Assembly (NCBI RefSeq): GCF_024713975.1
Contig: NC_091093.1
Coordinates: 30,119,501-30,183,500, forward strand
DNA: 64,000 nucleotides
From: Paralichthys olivaceus
Taxonomy: Eukaryota > Chordata > Actinopteri > Pleuronectiformes > Paralichthyidae
Direction: 5' to 3'
This document shows, one piece after another, positions 44,201 to 53,838 of this stretch (the first letter of the stretch is position 1; each line of letters begins with the position of its first letter). The notes under the pieces were generated by a model, which saw nothing but the letters and a program-made list of their open reading frames with translations, was not told where the DNA came from and did no database searches. The translations under genes were made by a program, and so were the position numbers.

Positions 44201-46736
44201 AGAAGACCTGGAGCAGTGTGGTCTTAATGTCACAGAGGCCTCGGTGTACTCAGGAGTTTGTACTGAGATCTTCAGAAGAGAGTGTGTGATCTTCCAGAAA
44301 TCAGTCTACTGCTTTGTTCATCTGAGCGTTCAGGAGTTTCTGGCTGCAGTCTACATGTTCCACTGTTACACCAAGAGGAACACAGAAGAACTCAAGAACT
44401 TCTTGGGAACACATGGAAAAAGATGGGGTACCTTCTCCCTGGATGACCTCCTGAAGAGAACCATGGAGAAATCCCTCACCAGTAAAAATGGTCATCTGGA
44501 TCTGTTTGTTCGCTTCCTTCACGGCCTCAGTCTGGAGTCCAACCAGAGAGTCTTAGGAGGCCTGCTGGGTCGGACAGAGAACAATCCAAATATCACCCAG
44601 AGACTCTTAGGAGGCCTGCTGGGTCGGACAGAGAACAATTCAGAGAACATCCAGAGAATCATCAACAACCTGAAGAAGATGCAGAGTGATGACATTTCTC
44701 CTGACAGAAGCATCAACATCTTCCACTGTCTGACTGAGATGAACGACCACTCAGTACATCAGCAGATGCAACAGTTCCTGACGTCAGAGAACAAATCTAA
44801 GGAGAAACTCTCTGAGATCCACTGCTCAGCTCTGGCCTACATGCTGCAGATGTCAGAGGAGGTTCTGGATGAGTTGGACCTGAAGAAGTTCAACACATCA
44901 TACCAGGGTCGACGGAGACTGATCCCAGCTGTGAGGAACTGCAGGAAGGCTCTGTGAGTCCAGACATGATCAATAACATGTTGAATCAGTGAACACATCC
45001 TCTGCCACTTTGTTAGTCTGAATGAACGCTTGTACCAGATCTGAAAGGATTCTCTTGAGGTGTTTTTAAGATAAAATGTTCATGAGGCAAAAAGAGGATT
45101 TACCAGGGTGAGGGTCACATGATCACGTGTTGTATGAATGTTGTGTTTTCTGATTTTATTCTCACAGATTTGATATTTTCTTTAATTACAGACTCGGTGG
45201 TTGTGGACTCTCAGAGATTCACTGTGAAGTCGTGGCTTCAGCTCTGAGGTCAGACCCCTCACATCTGAGAGAACTGGTTCTGAGGGACAACTACCTGCAG
45301 GACTCAGTAGTGAAGCTGCTGTGTGCTGGACTGGAGAGTCCAAACTGTCGACTGGAGACTCTGAGGTCAGGTCCTTAAATCCTTGAATGTTCACTTTTCC
45401 AACGTTCCTTCTTATTTGGTCATTATCTATTTAAATTGAATGTTCTCAGTTCTGCTCTGCTCACTGTCCCTCAGTCGTCTGTCCCTCACCCAGCCTGTCA
45501 GTCACGTCCACCTCATCAGCCTAACTCCATTCACCTGCACACACCTGCTCCTGATCACTAGTGTCAGTGAATAACATGTGGACTGAGGCCGAGCACTCGT
45601 CCTCCTCAGGTTCTCAACAATAAGACACGTTCTTATTGAAGCACGTTGGACAGTTGATGAGTATAGAACCAAACAGGAAGTGACTGTCAGGAGCCATCTC
45701 TACTTTAAACAGTGTTTAATGACACAAACCTACTCAGTGACCAAACACACAGAGAAGAAGGTGATGAATGAAACAATGGTCCAACATGTCTGATGTGATA
45801 TTTATCTTCAGGTCACAGACTGGACTGAGGTCAGCAGCATGTTGAGAGTCTGTGTTGACATGATGACGATCCACAATAACAGGAGGACACATTCAAACAT
45901 TCACATTTCTTTATCCAGGTTGAAGTACTGCAGTCTGTCAGAGATCAGCTGTTCTTCTCTGGCTTCAGCTCTGAGGTCAAACCCCTCTCATCTGAGAAAA
46001 CTGGATCTGAGCTACAACGACCTGCAGGACTCAGGAGTGAAGGAGCTGTGTGGTCTTCTACAGAGTCCAACCTGTCCACTGGAGACTCTGACGTCAGTTC
46101 ACTGACTGACTTTTGTAGATCTCATATCTATAACACAACATTTATACACGATTTATCTCATTTAATTCTAATTTAACATAATTCCTCTTCATACATAACT
46201 TGAATTCATGAAATAGTTTGACATTTTAAATATTCAGCTACTTGTTAAAACTCATCTGTGTTTAGTTCTGGATTTCCTAAACTGATCTGCAGGACAGAGA
46301 CCGGGTCCAAATAATATATTGTTACTGAATCAGGACTCGTCTTTAGTCCAACATGTCTGATTTCATATTTATCTTCCATGTTATGAGTCTGTGCTGACAT
46401 GAATATTTGTTATTTTCATACATGAACTCAGTTTAATTTACAGTTAAGTTTTATTCTTTATTCAGGTTGAAGAGCTGCAGACTGTCAGAGATCAGCTGTT
46501 CTTCTCTGGCTTCAGCTCTGAGGTCAAACCCCTCTCATCTGAGAGAACTGGATCTGAGTAGAAACATGATGTTTGGAGTCAGTCCACGCTGCTTTCATCA
46601 GTATTTTACTAAACACAGTCAGTATCACAGTACAGATCCAGGGTCTGTACTACGAAGCAGGATTTGTGGTTATCAGGTTAACTTCAGGTTTAGTTTTTTC
46701 AGTCCTACGAAGCTCGTTCACTTCTTATCTGGTTAA
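41091..46736 (+). CDS. NLR gene B: NACHT intact, LRR region shortened and truncated
   Basis: Second tandem NLR-C type receptor. Exons: ATG exon 41084-41218 (start 41091), RING-like 41642 to about 41856, NACHT 43099-44953, LRR1 45192-45365, a hybrid LRR 45919-46092 and a truncated last LRR from 46466. The final exon has lost the second half of the repeat together with the splice donor. Translation runs on through about 59 non-LRR residues to a stop at 46734-46736. A LINE sits in the RING-NACHT intron. The NACHT exon has an in-frame 54-nt duplication, and Cys replaces Asn just before Walker A ([11 protein letters not shown]). It could be a functional short-LRR receptor or an early pseudogene. 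Confidence 0.8.
41642..41856 (+). CDS. NLR B, RING-like exon
   Basis: Identical zinc-ligand pattern to copy A, with one extra Lys codon change at the acceptor (KKRRRSHV). The same phase-1 donor choice applies. Unspliced, the frame runs into the LINE. Confidence 0.7.
41919..42945 (-). mobile_element. Rex1/CR1-like LINE 3' fragment inserted in the NLR B intron
   Basis: The minus-strand ORF 42917-42270 (215 codons) is the C-terminal part of a LINE polyprotein: [68 protein letters not shown]. The 3' end is the (CAAAGT)n-like tail at 41923-41945. It interrupts TTTGATTTTGTTCC, which is continuous in gene C, leaving a GATT duplication on each side. The 5' end is truncated and the catalytic RT core is absent. 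Only copy B has it. Confidence 0.85.
43099..44953 (+). CDS. NLR B, FISNA-NACHT exon
   Basis: Same layout as copy A, open throughout, and 18 codons longer because of a tandem duplication at 44547-44654 ([12 protein letters not shown] twice). Walker B reads [15 protein letters not shown]. The variable stretch after CYTKRN reads [14 protein letters not shown]. Confidence 0.93.
44547..44654. repeat. In-frame 54-bp tandem duplication in the NLR B NACHT exon
   Basis: Units 44547-44600 and 44601-44654 differ at a handful of positions (PNITQ versus SENIQ at their ends). Copies A and C have a single unit. Confidence 0.93.
45192..45365 (+). CDS. NLR B, LRR exon 1
   Basis: 174 nt: [40 protein letters not shown]. 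Intact phase-2 LRR exon. Confidence 0.87.
45919..46092 (+). CDS. NLR B, LRR exon 2 (LRR2/LRR4 hybrid)
   Basis: 174 nt: [40 protein letters not shown]. The upstream intron is that of gene C LRR2. The exon ends CTGAC|GTCAGT and the following intron carries the TATCTATAACACAACA and CATGTTATGAGTCTG variants found only after LRR4 in gene C. Confidence 0.82.
46466..46736 (+). CDS. NLR B, truncated last LRR exon
   Basis: Opens normally ([27 protein letters not shown]). After GAGTAGAAAC it jumps to TGATGTTTGGAGTCAGTCC, which in gene C lies 12 nt beyond the donor. About 100 bp, including the donor, is missing. The reading frame then continues into intron-derived sequence to a stop at 46734. Confidence 0.8.
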
Positions 46737-47696
46737 ATCACCATGGTAACTGATGATGAACGGCTAACATGCTCCGAAGCTGGTTAAGTTGGAGATCAAC
46801 CCGTATAAAAGCTCCGCCCACTGACCAGCGTGACTCTCCACTGTTGTGTGGTGCACACTCTCCTTAAAGGGACGGAGAAGAGAAGTTTAAACCAACGTCT
46901 GGTTGGTTCAGTTGATCTCAGCCACTAACACACCCAGTACATCTCAATCTCTCCAGACTCATCCTGTCACCAAAATACCAGATGCTCTCAGTCAGGTCCC
47001 TGAAAATAGCTCCATGTGTTTTTATTGAGTAGTGACGTCAGAGGTTTGCACCACAGTGTGTCCTCAGAGACAGAGTGTGTCCTCAGAGACAGTGTGTCCT
47101 CAGAGACAGACTGTGTCCTCAGAGACAGAGTGTGTCCTCAGAGACAGTGTGTACTCAGAGACAGTGTGTCCTCAGAGACAGAGTGTATCCTCAGAGACAG
47201 TGTGTCCTCAGAAACAGTGTGTCCTCAGAGACAGTGTGTGTCCTCAGAGACAGTGTGTCCTCAGAGACAGTGTGTGTCCTCAGAGTCAGAGTGTGTCCTC
47301 AGAGACAGTGTGTGTCCAACTAAAGCTCATCATAGAGACCACATCATGGGATTCAAACTCTGCTGTCAGTCAAACTGTCCATGTCTGTGATTGGTCATAC
47401 GCAGTAAACCCCGCCCCTTTTATGTGACACATGTCTTCACCTGTAACAGCAGGAAATCCACCTCTCAAGTGTCCACTCTGCACTTTCACATGCAGAGGAA
47501 ACACACGTGATGGTCAAAGTGTGTGCAGCTCTTAGCGTGTTCATTCCAACACGTGAACATGAAGCAGAGAGGAAGCTGCTCCACCTCTGAACAGGACTGA
47601 AGTCCCTGCTGCTCTTTATACTGGATGTGCTGCATCACTGACTCACAGCTGATGAAGTGAGTCTCTGTCAACACTGATGTCTTCTTCTCTCAACAG
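46640..47696 (+). other. NLR B 3' region with minisatellite
   Basis: A dispersed repeat starts at GGGTCTGTACTACGAAGCAG (about 46640). The CCTCAGAGACAG minisatellite runs 47055-47318, with a different unit order from copy A. No coding exon is seen. Confidence 0.6.
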
Positions 47697-47720
47697 ATGG
47701 AGGGACTGATCTTTCTCTAG
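47697..47720 (+). CDS. Mini-exon equivalent in unit B, probably unused
   Basis: In the frame set by phase 2 it reads RWRD followed by a stop. Gene B has also lost the donor needed to reach it. Confidence 0.25.
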   Translation: MEGLIFL

Positions 47721-48820
47721 GTGAGTGTGAAGAGGACAGTGTGAAGAGGACAGTGTGAAGAGGACAGTGTGAAGAGGACAGTGTGTGTGGACGGAGGCTG
47801 AGCTGTGTCCTGATGATCCAGAGGCTGAAGCAGCAGCAGCTTGTGTGTAGAGCGGCTCTGACTGGGCCTTGTTGCTGGGAGGCAGAGTGGAGACAGAGCT
47901 CCAGAGGAATCAGAGGAGGTGAGCTGCTCTGAGATCAGCTGTCACACAGTGTCCAGTCCACCGTCCTCACTACGTCCAGGACATGATGTCATCACTTGGA
48001 ACTGTCGTATGTCAACATGTTGTGTAAACTCCGACAGGACGTTCTCTTGTTTTATCAATGATTATTGATTATTCTGAGTATGATCTCATTCAGGTTAAGT
48101 TGATCAGAACACACAGTTTATACGTCAGTGTCTTCTTCAGATTATTGTCTTAATTTGGTTGATACCAGAATATTGTATCCATGGAAACGTCAAGCGGTGA
48201 TGGGTTGGTGAGCGACATGTCGTTCGTCACGTCTCACAACAACAACACGGCAAGAATTTGTGATTCTATAATCAGCTGCTCAGACACATGGAGGAGGCGG
48301 GGTTTATGACCTATACTGCAGCCCGCCACCAGGGGGGTGATCCAGATTATTTAGCTTCACTTTTGAGAGCCATCATTCTTGAATGACTTCAGATGAGATC
48401 TTCTCTGTAAAGTCGCAGCTGATGGATCTGACCTGAGTTTGAGTTTCTAACTTTTGATGTTTCACTGTTTAATGGTAGAAGGTCGAAAATCTCAGCTTCA
48501 ATTCTTCATTTAATTCAACTGCTGCAGGAAAACCACGAAATCCAGTTTGATCATCACGAAAACGTTTCTTTCAAACCTCAGATTTTTTTATTCACTTGTA
48601 AAATCTTGTGGCTGTTTTGTTTCAATGAATCATTTTATTATTTTTACATGAAAATAAAACTTTTCCACTTCATTCAAGTTAAAATTCTCTGCCGGTCAGT
48701 TTGTCTCTGGTTCACAGCTGCTCAATGATCAGAAGGTTGGTTTGTACCGAGCTGGAGTTTCTGTGTCCTCCTCCACTCTGCTCTCACTTTAACTAAAACA
48801 CTCACCACCAGGGGGCATCA
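47721..48820. other. NLR B 3' flank
   Basis: Tandem AGGACAGTGTGAAG copies (47730-47785) are followed by a 47965-48380 segment not present in A or C. This segment ends with an inverted piece of the dispersed repeat seen in wdr59 intron 12 (TTTATGACC, CGCCACCAGGGGGG). After 48385 it matches unit A again. No gene is seen. Confidence 0.55.
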
Positions 48821-48823
48821 TTC

Positions 48824-51800
48824 AAGGTAAAGACCGTGGTGACGGTGTGAGTGAGGTGGAAACAGATCTGAAAGGTGGGAAACTGAAGGATGCACAGAGA
48901 TTACAGGCCTCTAGAGAAGCTGAGAGGTGTTTAAAGCATATTGATGGAATCTGAGGAAGAAATTCTCCCAAAGAAAGTAGTGTTGGGATACATGACACAC
49001 ACAGAGAGGGAATATATACCAAGACCAGTAAGATGCTTCAGCTGTCAAAGATCTGGTCATGCTGCTCTGACATGTGAAGGAAGAGAAGGTGTGCTAGATG
49101 TGGTGAGGATCATGAGGATGAACAGTGTGGGGAAGGGATGGAACCAAACTGTTGTCACTGTGGAGGAAACCATAGTGTGGCACATGGAGGATGTGAAGTC
49201 ATGAAGAGGGAGGTAGAGATTCAACAGGTCAGGGTACAAAACTAAATCACATCTGCAGATGCTGTCAAGATGGTGAACCAGAGGAGAGAGAGTGAAGACA
49301 CACAAATGAAGAACAGCACATTAAACAGCAAGAACAACCAAGAGGGCAAAGTGTGAGTTAAAGAAACAAGTCACTTTTATAGCAGGAGTCATAAATGCTA
49401 CGATGGAAACCAAATGAAAAACGGAAAGAAAACAAATAATAGTAAAAGCAGCTGCAAATCATCTGAACATGAATGAAGCGACTTGGGAGGAGGTGAGAGA
49501 TGATGCAAGGAGTTTGGTGGCAAATGGACAAGAGCTCAAAAACTGTATGAATCAATCATCATAAATCATAGATTATAAATCAGTATCAGACGATGTTTGT
49601 GTGCAAGAGACATGAAACCAAATCTGGATTTTAGAATCCTCAATTATACTGCGGTTGATAGGAAAGAGGGGGGGTGCACTAGATTTATCAAGGAACATAT
49701 GTCCTCAGAGATGTCAGTAAGAAGAAGAAGAAGACATTGTGGTAGAAATGTGGACAAATGAAGGACAGTTTAACATAAATGACTATAACCCATGCAGGAA
49801 ACTAGAAATCAGTTAACTCAAGCAGATACAAGGACAGACTAGCACTAGATCTGACACTGGATTCAAGTGAGGTGGCAGGGAAACGTGAGAGGGAAGTTTG
49901 GGAAGACTCAACAATTGGAAGTGACCACTACCCAATATTCAGTAACATACACATAGACCGTGAAGTGAAAGTAGAAGGAAGAGAAGTGACGTGGATATTC
50001 AGTAAAGCTAGGTGGGATCAGTTTCACTACTTATGTAAGGAGGGAAATGGGGAAATAGATCAAAGCCAAGAGATAGAAAAAGTGGAAGAAAAGATCAGAG
50101 GAATTGTTTGAAAAGCAGCAGAGTTATCAATCCCTAGAAGCAAAGGGACAATGAGTAGGAGAGCAGCACCCTGGTGGACAGAGGAGTGTAGTAGAACCAT
50201 TAAAGAAAGAAATAGAGTTTTTAAAGAATTAAAGAGAACCCACTATTTAACAAAGCTCATTGAATATAACAGGCTCAAGTAAGGAAAGTGGTGAAGGAAG
50301 CAAAGAGAGAAAGTCGGAGAGAATTCTGGAATAAAAAAGGCAGATCAACTCCTATAAACAATGTATGGAGAACGATAAAAAAAAAGACGAGGGGAATCCG
50401 GAGAGAGTGGCAGTACCCAATATTAAAAGTTGGAGAGAAAACAGCGATAACAAATAAAGACAAGGCAGAAATAATGGTTGAGATGTTTTCAGAAATTCAC
50501 AGTTCTGACAATCTAACCCAGGAAAGGAAGCGACGGAGGGAAGAAAGTAGACGAGCAAATCCAGGGATTATACAGAGAAGAGAAAGCACAAGTGGTGTGA
50601 TGGATGCACCTTTTACTTTACAAGAGATGAGGAGAGCCACAGGAAAAACTGGGTTAACATCTCCAGGGAAAAGAGCAAATGTGTTATATAATGTTAAAAC
50701 ACTTGGGAAAACAGACAGAACACCAGCTTTTAGGGATATATAATAAAATATGGGAAGAGGGAAGATTACCCACGAGCTGGAAAGAAGCAATCATCATTCC
50801 TATAATAAAACCAGGAAAGGACCCGACAACTCCAACGAGCTGCAGACCCAGAGCACTTACTTAGATGTTGGAAAAATAATGGAAAGGATGATCGGTGAGA
50901 GAAGGACATTCCATCTAGAGAGGAGAGGTTTGTTATCTCCTCATCAGAGTGGTTTTAGGAAAGGGAGGGGAACAATGGATCCAATCTGTTCAGAGACAGA
51001 AACTAGGGAAGCTCAAATGAAGAAAGAATTTAGAATGGCAGAGTTCTTTATGTGGAGACGGCTTATGATATATGGAAAGAGGGTTTAATGGTTAACTAGA
51101 CAAAATGGGAACAACAGGAAGAACTTTGAATTGGATTCAAACCTTTATTTTTGATAGATATGTCCAGGTAAAGATGGGAACAACCACATGGACCAGGTAT
51201 AAGGTAGATAACGGAACGCCTCAGGGCAGTGTGATCAGCCCTATACTTTTTTCCATCATGATTAAGGATGTGTACTCAGACATAAGTTCTGATATAGGAA
51301 AAGCATCATCTGCTGATGATGGGGCTTCATGGACAAGAGGTAAAAACTTAACACTAATCCAAGAGAAGAAATGAAATGTAATCAGGATGGTAGAGAAATG
51401 CTCATATTCATGGGGATTCAGGTTTTCAGTGGAAAAAACAAAAGTAGTGATGTTTTGTAGAAAGAAGATGAGCGAGGCTGGTTTAAAGATGAATGTGGAA
51501 CAGTTAGATCAGGTCAACACATTTCAATATCTGGGGTTTTATTTGACACAAACCTGGAATGAACATAGAAATAAGAGAGAGGAAAAAAGATGGTTCTTAA
51601 TGGAATGAGATGTCTCAAAGGGTCTGAATGGGGAGCCAGTAGAAAAGCTTTGAAGAACATATATATATATATATATTCTACAAACAGCTAATGCTAATTC
51701 ACTGGTCAAACCTACAAGGACACAAAGAAGAAGATCACTCAACAATGGCATCACAGTGGACAGAGCAAAACCAGTTGAACCATGTTCAGACTCGCTCTCA

Positions 51801-51960
51801 GCACTGGTATCATTACAGTCATCCCACAGCAGAGCAGATATACTGTATGAAATATACCAGACACTATTCAGACGACATCACACACTAACACAAGTCAGCT
51901 TCATGTAGATCCCAGCTCACTGAGCATCAAGGGCAATGAAATGAACGAGTGACAAAACTA
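48824..51960 (+). mobile_element. Decayed I/Nimb-like non-LTR retrotransposon, copy B
   Basis: Same order of remnants as copy A: zinc knuckles (about 49035-49200), SDHYPIFSNI (about 49895), HQSGFRKGRGT (50940), PQGSVISPILFSIMI (51217-51262), ADDGAS (about 51312) and CSDSLSALVSL (51785). It shares the frameshift after LTCEGRE and the other main breaks with copy A, plus private indels such as a longer A run at 50378-50386. It came with the segmental duplication, not by a second insertion. Confidence 0.75.
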
Positions 51961-51984
51961 TGTTTAACACAGCAGAGAGCAAAC

Positions 51985-52013
51985 AGTCACACACACACAC
52001 ACACACAGAGAGA

Positions 52014-52063
<50 letters not shown>

Positions 52064-52098
52064 CATGTGATTTCCAGTAACTGCAGAGAGCAAACAGT

Positions 52099-52153
<55 letters not shown>

Positions 52154-52170
52154 ACACACACACACACACA
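51985..52170. repeat. Expanded (CA)n arrays, unit B
   Basis: Three long CA tracts interrupted by GAGAGAGA and AGTCATGTGATTTCCAGTAA. Unit A has only short CA runs here. Confidence 0.95.
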
Positions 52171-52224
52171 GTCACGTGATTTCCAGTAACTGCAGAGAGG
52201 AGGAGGAGCCAGTGAAAGTGAAAG

Positions 52225-52278
52225 TGTTCAGACTTGAACTTTGAGGAGCAGAAGGAGGAAACGTGAAGTTTGAGGCTG
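52225..52278 (+). other. Putative 5' non-coding exon of NLR gene C
   Basis: Same sequence and GAGGCTG|GTGAGTG donor as the proposed gene B 5' exon. Preceding GTGAAAGTGAAAGTG (52212-52227) resembles a GAAA-type interferon-response element, but this is only a pattern match. Confidence 0.35.
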
Positions 52279-52809
52279 GTGAGTGTTCGAGCAACATTCA
52301 TATGAATCCTTCATATTATTCATTCATGCATTGCGTGGCACACACACTATTATTCCTCGCGTTCATTATTCTCCCGCTTCAGGACAAAAGTTTGGGGACG
52401 ATGGGGACAGCTGAAAATCACTTGGACAGAGACGCAGTGGTCACAAGTTCAAGAGCGAGTTTTTACTGCTGCGACATAGAAACATACTGAGTCCCTCTGT
52501 CTCTAATAGTATGGAGGAGCACAATGACTGAAGTATAAATCAATAATACAATCAGAAATACTTACATAGATAAATAAGAACTAAATACATGTCTTGTGTA
52601 TTTCTGTGTCCATATGTAAATGAGTAGAGGCGGTCCTCACCTCAGTCTCCAGCAGGATCGTATTGATTTATACTTAAAGCTCCAGTGTGTAAGATTCAGG
52701 TGAAAGGGAACTATTGGCAGAAATCTAATGTAGAAGAATCCTCATGATGTTTTCACCAGTTCGTTTCATCTCAATTGTATGAAATGTGATTTTCTTTACC
52801 CAGAAAAGA

Positions 52810-53413
52810 CCCTTTATATTAAAATACTTTATATTGAAATACTTTATATATAAATACTTTATATATAAATCCTTTATATTTAAATACTTTATATATAAAT
52901 ACTTAATATTTAAATACTTTATATTAAAATATTTTAAATTTAACTTCTTTATATTAAAATATTTTATATTTAAATACTTTATATATAAATACTTTATATA
53001 AAAATACTTTATATTTGAATACTTTATATTAAAATACTTTATATTTAAATATGTTATATTAAAATACTTTATATATAAATACTTTATATTTAAATATGTT
53101 ATCTTAAATACTTTATATATAAATACTTTATATTAAAATACTTTATATATAAATACTTTATATATAAATACTTAATATTTGAATACTTTATATTTAAATA
53201 CTTTATACGTAAATACTTTATATTAAAATATTTTATATTAAAATACTTTATATTAAAATACTTTATATATAAATACTTAATATTTAAATACTTTATATAT
53301 AAATACTTTATATTGAAATACTTTATATTAAAATACTTTATATATAAATACTTTATATTGAAATACTTTATATTAAAATACTTTATATTTAAATACTTTA
53401 TATTTAAATACTT
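52810..53413. repeat. 15-bp AT-rich minisatellite ladder, unit B
   Basis: About 40 copies of the same 15-bp unit as at 40205-40797, with different order of variants, so the two arrays have changed since duplication. It lies in the proposed intron 1 of gene C. Confidence 0.95.
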
Positions 53414-53707
53414 TCAGTCTAGTTTTATTTTACTGTCACAGACTCTGAGTCAGTTTTTCTACACGTGGACTGTCGAGAGAAGAAGAGTCAGGATGAACTT
53501 CTGTCAATCAACAGTTTTACTCGACACTGTGATCGACTGAGTCCAACACAATAAACCTTCAACTGTCTCAGGTTACCATGACAACAGGGAGACAGTGTAG
53601 GAGGTTGACTTTGTTATATTTGAAGAAAAAGTGAATTTACGTACCTGTCTTCATTGTGTGTGTTTGAGATCACAGTCAGTGTCAGTGTCTTTCCTCTCAG
53701 ACTGAAG

Positions 53708-53838
53708 ATGAGTGGTTATGAGGAGGAAGAGGACAGAGCAGAGTCTCCAGAGTTCAGCTGTGTGTCTCTGAAGAGTGACCAGTCCATGAAACAACCTCCT
53801 CTAACCTTCAGTAATGAACCTGGACCCTCACACACAAA
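53708..53838 (+). CDS. NLR C, acidic N-terminal exon
   Basis: Same exon as in A and B with one extra codon ([16 protein letters not shown]); phase 2 is kept. Confidence 0.85.

Larger units (their letters stand above)
41084..53700. repeat. Tandem segmental duplication, unit B
   Basis: Near-identical to unit A over gene, LINE and ladder, with private changes: a Rex1-like insertion, loss of LRR exons, an 18-codon duplication in the NACHT exon, a replaced 3' flank and long CA arrays. Confidence 0.85.
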
